Numbered from the stretch's first letter, positions 41,213 to 50,067 are shown. The stretch is DNA of 64,000 nt from Actinomycetota bacterium (GCA_019639075.1 JAHBSO010000002.1:186001-250000), one strand, 5' to 3'. Made by a program: numbers and translations. Notes: generated by a model from the sequence alone, not told the origin.

Positions 41213-41893
41213 ATGACCGACGCACCCGAGGCCGACGCCGCACCGGCGAGCTGGCGGGAGCAGGCCGTGGCCCGCTCCCTGGATCCGGCCCGGGCCCGGG
41301 CCGAGAAGCGGGTGCAGCGGTTCCTCGATGCTGCCACGGAACTCATGGCCAGCTCGCCCGATCGCGAGTTCACGGTCCAGGAGGTCGTGGAGCGCTCCGG
41401 TCAGTCGCTGCGGAGCTTCTACCAGTACTTCGCCGGCAAGCACGAGCTGCTACTCGCCCTGTTCGAGGAGGCGGTGCGTGGCACCGCAGTGCACCTCGAG
41501 GGCGTCATCGAGGCCGAGGACGACCCGCTCGAACGGCTCCGGCTCTTCGCCGACGCCTACTACCGCGCCTGTCGCCCCGCGAACATCAAGTCCAACTCGG
41601 CGAACTCCGCCATGGCCGAGTTCGCCCAGCAGCTCCTCACCAAGCAGCCCCGCGCCGCAGCCCAGGCCTTCGCCCCGCTCGCCGCGCTGTGCGAGCAGCT
41701 GCTCGACGAGGCGGCCGAGGCGGGCGCCATCCGCCCGGGCCTCGACCACGGCCAGATCACCGGCGTGATCCTCCAGGCCGTGATGTTCAGCTCGTTCGGC
41801 GACACCATCGCCGGCACCCCGGTGATCAACACCGACCAGGCGGCATCGAACCTGTGGGACCTGCTGGTCGCCGGGCTCGCCGGCTCCGCCTGA
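41213..41893 (+). CDS. TetR-family transcriptional regulator
   Basis: A 226-residue regulator. The N-terminal HTH is RFLDAATELMASSPDREFTVQEVVERSGQSLRSFYQYFAGKHELLLALFEEA, followed by an all-helical ligand domain. Ligands in this family are often CoA esters or hydrophobic metabolites. Likely represses its own promoter (palindrome at 41171) and the amidohydrolase gene 43 bp downstream. Located in the middle of the catabolic genes, it is the best local candidate for the shared operator boxes, though this is not shown. Confidence 0.92.
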   Translation: MTDAPEADAAPASWREQAVARSLDPARARAEKRVQRFLDAATELMASSPDREFTVQEVVERSGQSLRSFYQYFAGKHELLLALFEEAVRGTAVHLEGVIEAEDDPLERLRLFADAYYRACRPANIKSNSANSAMAEFAQQLLTKQPRAAAQAFAPLAALCEQLLDEAAEAGAIRPGLDHGQITGVILQAVMFSSFGDTIAGTPVINTDQAASNLWDLLVAGLAGSA

Positions 41894-41936
41894 CCGACCC
41901 GGTCGGGGTGCCCGCATCCGTGGACAGGAGCACCAC

Positions 41937-43178
41937 ATGACCGACCCCATCGTCACCGTCCTGCGCCCGCGGGGCGTCCTCGACGTCGACGCCGGCGAGG
42001 TGCTCGAGGGCGCCGTCGTCGTGGTCGAGGGCACGACGATCACCGCCGTCACCGACGAGGCCGGCGCCGCCACCGGGGCCGACCGGGTGATCGACCTGCC
42101 CGATCTCACCCTCGTGCCCGGGCTCATGGACATGGAGGTCGACCTGGTCCTCGGCGGTCCGGGCGCCGGTCTCACCGACCCGGTGCGCCTCGACCCGGTG
42201 AAGATGGGCCTGCGGGCCGTCGTCAACGGCCGCCGCACCCTCCGGGCCGGGTTCACGACCGTGCGCAACCTCGGCCTGTTCATCAAGACCGGCGGGTACA
42301 TGGTCGACGTCGACCTCGCCGAGGCCATCGACGCCGGCTGGTTCGAGGGCCCTCGCGTGATCCCGGCGGGCCACGCCATCTGCCCCACCGGCGGCCACCT
42401 CGACCCCAGCGCCCAGAGCGGCCTGGCCCCGGGCATCATGCCGATGACCGTCGAGGAGGGGATCGCCGACGGGGTCGACGAGGTGCGCAAGGCGGTCCGC
42501 TACCAGATCGCCCACGGCGCCAAGCTCATCAAGTGCTGCGCGTCGGGCGGCGTGATGTCCCCGACCGGCCCTCCCGGCGCCCAGCAGTACTCCACCGAGG
42601 AGCTGGCCGCGATCGCCGACGAGGCGCACCGGCGGGGCCTCCGGGTGGCGACACACTGCCACGGGGACACCGCGGTCAACGCGGCGATCGACGCCGGCAT
42701 CGACTGCATCGAGCACGGGATGATGATCACCGACGACACCATCCAGCGACTCGTCGACACCGGCACCTTCCTCGTGTCGACCGCCGCGCTCACCGAGAAC
42801 TGGGACATCTCCCACCAGCCGAAGGCCCTCCAGGCCAAGGCGGCCGAGGTGTTCCCCAAGGCCAAGGAGTCGCTGGCGAAGGCGATCGAGGCCGGGGTGA
42901 AGGTGGCGCTGGGGACCGACGCGCCGGCGATCTGGCACGGCCGCAACGCGGAGGAGCTCGAGGTGCTGGTGCGCCGGGGGATGACGCCGCTCGGCGCGAT
43001 CCGGGCGGCCACCACGGTGTCGGCCGAACTGATCGACCGCGAGGACCTCGGCCGCATCACCGCCGGGACGCTGGCCGACATCGTCGGCGTCGCCGGCGAT
43101 CCGCTGACCGACATCTCCGCCTTCCGGTCGGTCGCCTTCGTGATGAAGGACGGCGCCGTCGTCCGCGAACCTGCCTGA
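41937..43178 (+). CDS. Amidohydrolase family protein lacking the HxH metal motif
   Basis: A 413-residue imidazolonepropionase/Xaa-Pro-dipeptidase-like amidohydrolase. The fold markers LTLVPGLMDME, KLIKCCASGG, ATHCHGDTAVNA, DCIEHGMMI and ALGTDAP are present, but the first-strand HxH is replaced (MDMEVDL: glutamate and aspartate). The second-strand lysine, two histidines and last aspartate remain. Metal binding would therefore be altered, or the protein belongs to a carboxylate-variant subfamily. Co-directional with TetR, 43 bp apart. Confidence 0.83.
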   Translation: MTDPIVTVLRPRGVLDVDAGEVLEGAVVVVEGTTITAVTDEAGAATGADRVIDLPDLTLVPGLMDMEVDLVLGGPGAGLTDPVRLDPVKMGLRAVVNGRRTLRAGFTTVRNLGLFIKTGGYMVDVDLAEAIDAGWFEGPRVIPAGHAICPTGGHLDPSAQSGLAPGIMPMTVEEGIADGVDEVRKAVRYQIAHGAKLIKCCASGGVMSPTGPPGAQQYSTEELAAIADEAHRRGLRVATHCHGDTAVNAAIDAGIDCIEHGMMITDDTIQRLVDTGTFLVSTAALTENWDISHQPKALQAKAAEVFPKAKESLAKAIEAGVKVALGTDAPAIWHGRNAEELEVLVRRGMTPLGAIRAATTVSAELIDREDLGRITAGTLADIVGVAGDPLTDISAFRSVAFVMKDGAVVREPA

Positions 43179-43201
43179 CCACCTGACCTGGGCATTCATC
43201 G

Positions 43202-43249
43202 TTTCCCCTGTGGTTCTGCACCGTCAATGGTGCAGAACCACAGGGGAAA
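43202..43249. terminator. 21-bp perfect hairpin after the amidohydrolase gene
   Basis: Perfect 21-bp arms (43202-43222 and 43229-43249, beginning TTTCCCCTGTGG) with a 6-nt loop GTCAAT. It lies 24 bp after the amidohydrolase stop and 9 bp before the next -35. No T-run follows, so it is either a non-canonical terminator or a single copy of another palindromic repeat. Confidence 0.65.
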
Positions 43250-43257
43250 GCTCGCGG

Positions 43258-43295
43258 TTGCAACGGGCTTCTTCCTGAATGATAATGGCGTTCTC
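43258..43295 (+). promoter_or_regulatory. Promoter with overlapping catabolic operator box
   Basis: TTGCAA (43258-43263), 17 bp, GATAAT (43281-43286). The box GATAATGGCGTTCTC (43281-43295) begins at the -10. AGGAGG and ATG 43309 follow. This matches the architecture at 26372-26409. Confidence 0.72.
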
Positions 43296-43308
43296 ACAGG
43301 AGGAACAC

Positions 43309-44640
43309 ATGGCTCCCACCCGTCAGATGTCGCTCGTCGGCTTCATGCAGGCCGGCAACACCACCGTGTACTCGGGATCGTGGCGCCACCCCGCGACCGA
43401 GCACGGCTTCCTCGACCAGCGCTACTACCAGAAGCTCGGCCGCACCCTCGAAGAGGGCTGCTTCGACATGATGTTCTTCGACGACCGCCTGGCCATGCCC
43501 GGCATCTACGGCGGCTCGGTGGCCGAGGCGGTCCGGGTGGGCGCCCGCCCGGTGAAGCTCGACCTGAGCGTCGTCCTCGGCCTGATCGCCGGCGTCACCG
43601 ACTCGATCGGCCTCGGCGCCACGTACTCCACCACCTACTACTCGCCGTTCCACGTGGCCCGCACCTTCGCCACGCTCGACCACCTCACCGGCGGCCGGGC
43701 GGCGTGGAACGTCGTCACCTCGGTGAACGACAGCGAGGCCCAGAACTACGGGTCGACGATCCACCTCGACCACGACGCCCGCTACGACCGCGCCGACGAG
43801 TTCCTCGAGGCCACCACCGCGCTGTGGGACAGCTGGGAGGACGACGCCCTCGTCCTCGACCGCGCCTCGGGCACCTTCGCCGATCCGACCAAGGTCCACG
43901 AGATCGACCACCACGGCGAGTACTTCGACGTGCGCGGGCCGCTCACCGTCCCCCGCACGCCCCAGGGCCGGCCGGTCCTCCTCCAGGCCGGTTCGTCGGG
44001 CCGGGGCCGCGACTTCGCCGCCCGCTGGGCCGAGCTGATCTTCACCGGCGACCCCAACGTCGACATTGCCCGCAGCCACTACAAGGACCAGAAGGAGCGC
44101 ATCGCCGCCGGCGGGCGCGACCCGCAGACCGTGAAGATGCTGCCGATGGCGTACACGGTCGTCGGCGAGTCCAAGGCCCACGCCGAGGAGCGCGAGCAGC
44201 TCTTCCTCAACGACCTGGTCGCCCCCGAGGCGTCGCTCGCGCTCCTGTCGGAGCTGATGAACCACGACTTCTCGACCCTGCCGCTCGACGCGCCGATCAC
44301 CGACGAGCTCATCGAGTCGGTCTCGGGCATCCGGGGGCTGGTCCAGAACCTGCGCCAGCACATCGGCGACCACGTGACCCTCGCCGACCTGGCCGGCCAC
44401 CGGGCCACCCTCCTCCAGGGCCCCCGCTTCGTGGGCACCGCGACCGACGTCGCCGACCAGATGGAGGAGTGGTTCACGACCGACTCCTGCGACGGCTTCG
44501 TCATCGCCGCCACGCACGCCCCGGGCGCCTACGAGGACGTGGTCCGCCTCGTCGTGCCCGAGCTCCAGCGCCGCGAGCTGTTCCGCACCGAATACACCGG
44601 CACCACCCTCCGCGAGACCCTCGGCCTCGACCGCCCCTGA
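43309..44640 (+). CDS. FMN-dependent monooxygenase, NtaA/SnaA/DszA family
   Basis: A 443-residue luciferase-like monooxygenase. FFDDRLAMPGIYGGSVAEAVRVGARPVKLDL and GLGATYSTTYYSPFHVARTFATLDHLTGGRAAWNVVTS are the typical active-site strands of the reduced-FMN-using group, and GRPVLLQAGSSGRGRDFAARWAELIFTG is its signature. These enzymes need a separate flavin reductase, and one is encoded just downstream on the other strand. The ATG at 43309 follows AGGAGG; an upstream in-frame ATG overlaps the promoter. Stop is directly followed by R1 DNA. Confidence 0.92.
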   Translation: MAPTRQMSLVGFMQAGNTTVYSGSWRHPATEHGFLDQRYYQKLGRTLEEGCFDMMFFDDRLAMPGIYGGSVAEAVRVGARPVKLDLSVVLGLIAGVTDSIGLGATYSTTYYSPFHVARTFATLDHLTGGRAAWNVVTSVNDSEAQNYGSTIHLDHDARYDRADEFLEATTALWDSWEDDALVLDRASGTFADPTKVHEIDHHGEYFDVRGPLTVPRTPQGRPVLLQAGSSGRGRDFAARWAELIFTGDPNVDIARSHYKDQKERIAAGGRDPQTVKMLPMAYTVVGESKAHAEEREQLFLNDLVAPEASLALLSELMNHDFSTLPLDAPITDELIESVSGIRGLVQNLRQHIGDHVTLADLAGHRATLLQGPRFVGTATDVADQMEEWFTTDSCDGFVIAATHAPGAYEDVVRLVVPELQRRELFRTEYTGTTLRETLGLDRP

Positions 44641-44780
44641 GCACACTTGGGGTCGGATCCCAACCGTGCGCGCGTCAGCTGGATCCAAACGGCGAGGGTC
44701 GTCACGGTTGGATCCGACCCCAACTGTGCGCCCCAACCGTGCGCGCTCGATCACGGTTGGGATCCGACCCCGAGTGTGCG
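44641..44780. repeat. R1 palindromic repeat cluster between convergent genes
   Basis: One direct copy (44641-44670) begins at the base after the monooxygenase stop. Inverted copies lie at 44702-44730 (one G deleted) and 44751-44780. The last copy encodes the C-terminus and stop of the FMN reductase gene. Cores read GGGGTCGGATCCCAACC or its complement. Confidence 0.92.
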
Positions 44781-45263
44781 CTTCGCCTGTTCGAGCCAGG
44801 GGGCGAGGGCGGGGCTGGTGTCCCACTCCGAATCCAGCAGGTAGAGGGACGGTGTCGGGCAGCTGAAGCCGATCTCGACGAGCACCGGTTTGAGGGTGTG
44901 CTCGCCGGCCAGCTGGTGGGCGGGCGACCCGCCGAGCATCACCGGGAGCGCCGGGGTGCCGGCGAGCTCGCCCGCGTCGAACTGCTCGAGGAACAGCTTG
45001 AGCAGCCCGGTGTAGGTGGCCTTGAACGTCGGCGAGGCGACCACCACCAGATCCGCCGCCAGCGCCCGCGCCTTGGCCCGGCCGACCTCCTCGTCGCCCC
45101 AGCCGAGCAGTCGGGGCCCGAGGTCGGCCAGCTCGATCACCTCGTCGGCCGGGTGCCCGGCCACCCGTTCGGCCACCAGCTCCGCCGCCTGCCGCGTGCG
45201 GGATCCGGGCTTCGGGTTGCCGACCACCACGACGACGTCGAGGGCGGACTCGGATGCGGCCAC
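44751..45263 (-). CDS. NAD(P)H-dependent FMN reductase (flavodoxin-like)
   Basis: A 170-residue flavin reductase. DVVVVVGNPKPGSRTRQAAELVAERV is the phosphate-binding opening, LVVVASPTFKATYTGLLKLFLEQF the flavin motif and PVMLGGSPAHQLAG the third loop. It probably supplies reduced FMN to the convergent monooxygenase. GTG 45263 has GGGAGG upstream; the longer frame to 45380 runs into the ALDH promoter region. Its last nine residues, RTLGVGSQP, and the TGA come from R1 repeat DNA. Confidence 0.87.
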   Translation of the reverse strand: MAASESALDVVVVVGNPKPGSRTRQAAELVAERVAGHPADEVIELADLGPRLLGWGDEEVGRAKARALAADLVVVASPTFKATYTGLLKLFLEQFDAGELAGTPALPVMLGGSPAHQLAGEHTLKPVLVEIGFSCPTPSLYLLDSEWDTSPALAPWLEQAKRTLGVGSQP

Positions 45264-45393
45264 GGCGGGCCTCCCACTGGGTGAGAAGAAGGTTTCCGTA
45301 TTCGGAGAGAGGCACTTTACCAAGGGTGCCCGAGCCGATAGGTTCCGGCCCGGACCGGCGCTCATGGGGACGCGCCGCACGAGGAGCGTTGTG

Positions 45394-46854
45394 ATGGACC
45401 TGTGGCACGAAGACCGCCTGCTGATCGACGGCGAGCTGGTGGCCGCCGAGGGTGGGGCGACCTACCCGAGCATCAACCCGGCCACCGGTGAGGAGGTCGC
45501 CAGCGCGGCCGACGCGTCCCTGGCCGACACCGAGCGGGCCATCGCCGCGGCCCGTCGGGCGTTCGACGAGTCGGGCTGGGCCACCGACGTCGAGCTGCGC
45601 AAGCGCTGCCTGCGCCAGCTCCACGAGGGGTTCGTCAAGGAGCAGGAGAACCTGCGGCCCCTGATGATCGCCGAGGTCGGCGTGCCCGAGATGCTCACCC
45701 ACGGGCCCGGTCTCGACGTGCCGGTCTCGATGGTCGAGTGGTACGCGAACCTGCTCGACACCTACGAGTTCACCGAGGACCTCGGCCAGGCCGAGTCCAT
45801 GGGTCGGGTCAGCCACCGGTGGGTCGAGAAGGAGCCGGTCGGCGTCGTCTCGTGCATCGTGCCGTACAACTACCCCTTCCAGATCAGCATCGCGAAGATC
45901 GTCCCGGCCCTCGCCGCCGGGTGCACGGTGATCCTGAAGGCCCCGCCGCAGACCCCGCTCACCACCGCGGCGATCGGTCGGGTCATCCACGACCACACCG
46001 ACATCCCGCCCGGCGTGATCAACGTCCTCACGTCGTCGGACGTCGAGGTTGGCAAGGCGCTCGTCGACGACCGCCGCGTCGACATGGTCAGCTTCACCGG
46101 CTCCACGCCCGCCGGTCGGGCGATCATGGCCGCGGCCAGCCCCACCGTGAAGAAGGTGTTCCTCGAGCTCGGCGGCAAGTCGGCGTTCGTGGTCATGGAC
46201 GACTGCGACATGGACATCGCCGCGATGCTCGCCAGCTTCACGATCTGCTCGCACGCCGGGCAGGGCTGCGCGATCACCAGCCGGGTGCTCGTGCCCGAGT
46301 CGAAGAAGGACGAGGCGGCCGAGAAGATCGCCGCCATGCTGGCCAGCGTCCCCTACGGCGACCCGACCGATCCGGGCACGATGATGGGCCCGCTCATCAC
46401 CGAGGAGCAGCGGGCCAAGGTCGACGGCTACGTGCAGCGGGCGGTCGCCGCCGGCTCGAAGGTCGCCCAGGGCGGCAAGCCGGTCGACGGACCCGGCTTC
46501 TTCTACGAGCCGACGCTGCTCGTCGACGTCGACCCCGACGACGCCGTCGCCCAGGAGGAGGTGTTCGGCCCGGTGCTGGCGCTGCTCACCTACACCGACG
46601 ACGACGACGCCGTGGCCATCGCCAACAACTCGGAGTTCGGCCTGTCGGGCACCGTGCTCGGCACCGACCAGGACCGCGCCACCGAGATCGCCCGCCGGCT
46701 GCGGGTCGGCACCGTCTCGATCAACGGGGGCATGTGGTACGGCCCCGACGCCCCCTTCGGTGGCTACAAGCAGTCCGGCATCGGCCGCGAGATGGGCGTC
46801 GCCGGCCTCGAGGAGTACCTCGAGTCCAAGACCCTCGCCACCCCCGTCGAGTAG
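45394..46854 (+). CDS. Aldehyde dehydrogenase family protein
   Basis: A 486-residue ALDH. VPYNYPFQ replaces the usual PWNFP but keeps the oxyanion asparagine. FTGSTPAGR, general base E258 in LELGGKS and nucleophile C292 in HAGQGCAITSR are intact, as is EEVFGPVL. GAGGAG lies 7 nt before ATG 45394. The 130-bp divergent gap to the FMN reductase contains a TCCGTATTCGGA palindrome that could be regulatory. R2 repeats follow 6 bp after the stop. Confidence 0.93.
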   Translation: MDLWHEDRLLIDGELVAAEGGATYPSINPATGEEVASAADASLADTERAIAAARRAFDESGWATDVELRKRCLRQLHEGFVKEQENLRPLMIAEVGVPEMLTHGPGLDVPVSMVEWYANLLDTYEFTEDLGQAESMGRVSHRWVEKEPVGVVSCIVPYNYPFQISIAKIVPALAAGCTVILKAPPQTPLTTAAIGRVIHDHTDIPPGVINVLTSSDVEVGKALVDDRRVDMVSFTGSTPAGRAIMAAASPTVKKVFLELGGKSAFVVMDDCDMDIAAMLASFTICSHAGQGCAITSRVLVPESKKDEAAEKIAAMLASVPYGDPTDPGTMMGPLITEEQRAKVDGYVQRAVAAGSKVAQGGKPVDGPGFFYEPTLLVDVDPDDAVAQEEVFGPVLALLTYTDDDDAVAIANNSEFGLSGTVLGTDQDRATEIARRLRVGTVSINGGMWYGPDAPFGGYKQSGIGREMGVAGLEEYLESKTLATPVE

Positions 46855-46860
46855 GGCGGC

Positions 46861-46986
46861 GTTTCGACTCGCTTCGCTCGCTCAACGAACGGACTCGCGG
46901 CGTTTCGACTCCACTCCGCTGCGCTCCGTTCCGCTCAACGAACGGACTGTTGGCGTTTCGACTCGCTCCGCTCGCTCAACGAACAG
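46861..46986. repeat. R2 repeat cluster, three direct copies between convergent genes
   Basis: Copies at 46861-46892, 46902-46945 and 46955-46986, each starting GTTTCGACTC and ending CTCAACGAAC. The left edge is 6 bp after the ALDH stop and the right edge 3 bp before the acyl-CoA synthetase stop. Confidence 0.9.
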
Positions 46987-46989
46987 GGG

Positions 46990-48780
46990 TCAGCGGAGGG
47001 AGCCGTCGGTGATGGCCTTGCAGCGCTTCTTGGTGAGCTTCACGTAGGAGCCGTCGTCATCGCGGACGAAGACCGGATCCGCGACCACCGTCGGGTCGAA
47101 GCCCTCGCGCTGGAGGTCGACCTTGCGGAGCTTGAAGGTGCCGGTCACGTCCGACTCGGGCTGGATGCGCACGAAGACCGGCGCGGCGTAGGCGGGCAGG
47201 GCATCGGCGACGTGGGCGCCGAACGCTGCACCGTCGAAGGCCTTCGGGTCGGCGACCTGGAGGGCCACCATGCCGGCCCGACCATCGGCGTGGGGCACCT
47301 CGACGCCGTACACGTTGGCGAACAGCACCCCCGGGAAGCCCGAGATGGCCTCGGCCACCTCCTGGGTGGAGACGTTCTCGCCCTTCCACCGGAACGTGTC
47401 GCCGATGCGATCGACGAAGTAGTAGAACCCGCGGCGATCACGGCTCAGCAGGTCGCCGGTGCGGAAGAACGCGTCGCCCTCCTTGAAGGCGTCGCGCAGG
47501 ATCTTGCGCTCGGTCGCCTCGTCGGACGTGTAGCCCTCGAAGCGGCCGCGCATGTCCTTGCTCGTGGTCGGGATCGCAGCGATGAGCTCACCGGGCTCGT
47601 CGGGGCCGCACTCGATCACCCGCCCGTCGGCGTTCCTGACGAGCTCGTCGGCATCGACGTCGTAGCGCACGATCCGGGCGTCGGCGATGAGACGCGAGGG
47701 AAGGCGACCCACCGACCCGCGCTCACCGGTGAGGTTGAGGAGCGCGACGTTGCCCTCGGTGGCACCGTAGAACTCGACGATCCTCGGGATGGCGAACCGC
47801 TCCTGGAACTCGTCCCAGATGTCGGGCCGCAGGCCGTTGCCGATGCAGAACTTGATCCGGTGGCGGCGCTCGTCGGGGTTCGGCGGCGCGTGCAGGAGGT
47901 AGCGGCAGAACTCGCCGATGTACTGGAAGACGGTGGCGTCGTAGCGGCGCACGTCGCTCCAGAACTCGCTGGCGGAGAACTTGCGGCGCAGCGCCACCGT
48001 GCCGCCCGACAGGAGGGCGGCGCCGACCGCCATCACGCCGCCGGCGGTGTGGTAGAGCGGCAGGGCGCAGTACATGACGTCGTCCGGGTCGAACCCGGCG
48101 ATGCGCGGTCCGCTCGCGGTGGTCATGAAGCGCAGGTGCGAGAAGCGCGCCGCCTTCGGCAGGCCCGTGGTGCCGGAGGTGTAGATGAAGAAGAGGTCGT
48201 CGCCGGTGCGCGACCGCGACCGGACGCCCAGGGGCAGCGGCTCGCCCGACAGCTCGGCCAGCTCGGCATCGAGATCGACGGCACCGTCGGGGAGCACTGC
48301 GGCGTCGCCGGTCGGATCGGGCCGGACGTGGATCGTGCAGTCGCCGACGTCGGCCGTCGCGAGCGCGTCGAGGCACTCGGAACCGACGATCAGGTGCGTC
48401 GCCGACGCGGCCTCGACGGCGTGCTCGATGGCCACGCCGGTCAGGTTCGTGTTGAGCAGCGCCGTCGTGGCGCCGACCTTGGCCAGCCCGAGCCACGTCT
48501 CGACGTACTCGGGCCGGTTCAGCATCAGCAGCCCCACCCGGTCGCCGCGGCCGACACCGATCCCCTGCGCCCACCGGGCCACCCGGTTCGCGCCCTCGTC
48601 GAGCTGCCGGTACGACACGGAGCGGTCGCCGTCGAGGATGGCCGGGTGGTCGGGGCGGGACCTCACCACCTCGTCCATCACGTCGGGGATGGTCCGCGAC
48701 GACCCGGCCTTCAGCGTGATCAGGGGCAGACCGAAGCGGACCGTGCGGACGGCGGGTGTGACGAGGTCCAGGAGTCCCAT
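46990..48780 (-). CDS. Long-chain acyl-CoA synthetase, FadD6/FATP-like
   Basis: A 596-residue ANL ligase of the fatty-acid-transport-protein branch. FIYTSGTTGLPKAA is the ATP loop. YGATEGNVALLNLTGERGSVGRLP and FRTGDLLSRDRRGFYYFVDRIGDTFRWKGENVSTQEVAE are typical of FATP/FadD6 enzymes, and the catalytic lysine is in GTFKLRKVDLQREGF. It likely activates long-chain or bulky acids, perhaps coupled to uptake. R2 repeats border both its ends. Confidence 0.92.
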   Translation of the reverse strand: MGLLDLVTPAVRTVRFGLPLITLKAGSSRTIPDVMDEVVRSRPDHPAILDGDRSVSYRQLDEGANRVARWAQGIGVGRGDRVGLLMLNRPEYVETWLGLAKVGATTALLNTNLTGVAIEHAVEAASATHLIVGSECLDALATADVGDCTIHVRPDPTGDAAVLPDGAVDLDAELAELSGEPLPLGVRSRSRTGDDLFFIYTSGTTGLPKAARFSHLRFMTTASGPRIAGFDPDDVMYCALPLYHTAGGVMAVGAALLSGGTVALRRKFSASEFWSDVRRYDATVFQYIGEFCRYLLHAPPNPDERRHRIKFCIGNGLRPDIWDEFQERFAIPRIVEFYGATEGNVALLNLTGERGSVGRLPSRLIADARIVRYDVDADELVRNADGRVIECGPDEPGELIAAIPTTSKDMRGRFEGYTSDEATERKILRDAFKEGDAFFRTGDLLSRDRRGFYYFVDRIGDTFRWKGENVSTQEVAEAISGFPGVLFANVYGVEVPHADGRAGMVALQVADPKAFDGAAFGAHVADALPAYAAPVFVRIQPESDVTGTFKLRKVDLQREGFDPTVVADPVFVRDDDGSYVKLTKKRCKAITDGSLR

Positions 48781-48801
48781 CGCCCGGACCGTACCGCCCG
48801 G

Positions 48802-48954
48802 CCTTTCGACTCGCTGCGCTCGCTCAAGGAACAGATCGTCTGATCCTTGAGCGGAGCGAGCGCCAGCGAGCGAAGTCGAAAGGCGCTGGAGGGAGCCCTT
48901 TCGACTCGCTGCGCTCGCTCAAGGAACAGAGGAGCCTGCGCTCGCTCAAGGAAG
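48802..48954. repeat. R2 repeat cluster with inverted copies
   Basis: Forward units at 48802-48836 and 48897-48929, an inverted unit at 48843-48883 and a partial forward unit at 48936-48954. The first two form a long hairpin. The partial unit carries the stop codon of the DUF1214-like gene. The cluster lies 22 bp upstream of the acyl-CoA synthetase start. Confidence 0.9.
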
Positions 48955-50067
48955 GGGGAGGTGGACCACTTCGGCCTCGGGGCGCTCGATCGGGCCCTCG
49001 GGCAGCATGTACCGCCAGAAGACGAGGCCGAAGGGACGACCCTCGGTGTCGAGCCAGTTGGGAACGCCCGGGTCGCGGTGCGCGACCACGACGGTGAACC
49101 ACCCGTCGTCGTCGACCTCGGTCTGGGCCCGGTTCAGGCTGATGCGGTGCCGGGTGTAGTCGAAGGTCTGCATGAACCGGTTCCAGAGGTTCACGTTGGC
49201 GCAGCGGCACTCGGGCCAGCGGGCCCGGATCACGAGCGCCTCGTCCGGCCCGAGCAGGTACGGCGACATGCTGTAGGCGGCGTCGGCCGCCGCGAGCGCG
49301 TGGTCGCCGGGCGGCACCGGTGGCGGGAACTCGTGGGGCACCTGCGACACGAACGCCGGCGGGGTGCCCTCGCCCGGCTTCGGGATCAGGTCGACGGTGC
49401 GGGCCCGGACGTAGGTCGACAGCCGGTCGATGCGGCGAGCGGTCGACGCGTCGGTCGACGCCCTCGGCTCGTCGGGCACGTCGCCGTCGAGCAGCCGGAT
49501 CCGGAGCCTGCTGTCGCGCCCGGGTCCGGCCGCGCCGCTCGTCGTGTCCTCCCAGTACTGGCGGATCGTGAGGCGGCTGGCCCGGGGGTCGAGAGCCATC
49601 CAGTTCCGGTCGGCGGCCGGGCCGCCCAGCCGCACGGTGAACCGCCCGGCGTCGTCGACGTCGATGAGGGTGTCGTTCAGCACGCCGACGGTGCCGCTGG
49701 GGAACGCCCCGTCGACCGCGTCGGCCTCGACGGTGATCGACAGGTAGATCGAGCCCGGCGAGGTGCCGGTGATCTCGTAGACCCCGTCGGGGTGCACCGC
49801 CGCGTCGTGGTACACGGCGTCGGCGTTGTCGCCCAAGGCCTTGCGCCACGGCGTCACGATCTCGCGGAGCACCGGCTGCGCCGGGCTGTCGCGGAACTGG
49901 GTCTCGAAGGCGGTGGCCAGGTGGTCGAGCACCACGGCGAGGCCCTCGGCCCGGTCGTCGGGGTCGACGACCGACCACTCCTCGCCGGCGAAGCGGTCGC
50001 CGACCTCGGCCAGCGTGGCGAGCAGGCGGGCGAAGGCATCGCCCGCGGCGGTGTCGGAGCCGGTCAC
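48946..50067 (-). CDS. DUF1214-like protein
   Basis: A 373-residue protein of uncertain role. The C-terminal part (WFTVVVAHRDPGVPNWLDTEGRPFGLVFWRYMLPEG) matches the DUF1214 pattern, seen in proteins near porins and lipid-active enzymes. An upstream beta-rich domain has YEITGTSPGSIYLSITVEAD. No signal peptide or membrane helix. GTG start at 50067. The stop codon TGA lies within the R2 unit at 48936-48954, so the last residues may be repeat-derived. Confidence 0.72.
   Translation of the reverse strand: MTGSDTAAGDAFARLLATLAEVGDRFAGEEWSVVDPDDRAEGLAVVLDHLATAFETQFRDSPAQPVLREIVTPWRKALGDNADAVYHDAAVHPDGVYEITGTSPGSIYLSITVEADAVDGAFPSGTVGVLNDTLIDVDDAGRFTVRLGGPAADRNWMALDPRASRLTIRQYWEDTTSGAAGPGRDSRLRIRLLDGDVPDEPRASTDASTARRIDRLSTYVRARTVDLIPKPGEGTPPAFVSQVPHEFPPPVPPGDHALAAADAAYSMSPYLLGPDEALVIRARWPECRCANVNLWNRFMQTFDYTRHRISLNRAQTEVDDDGWFTVVVAHRDPGVPNWLDTEGRPFGLVFWRYMLPEGPIERPEAEVVHLPLP

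Noticed and set aside
43294..46254. Very long minus-strand open frame (986 codons) across the monooxygenase and ALDH genes
   Set aside because: Its composition is Arg/Gly/Asp/Val-rich and family-free, typical of antisense shadows in GC-rich DNA. Well-conserved genes occupy the other strand; only the FMN reductase frame at 44751-45263 is real.
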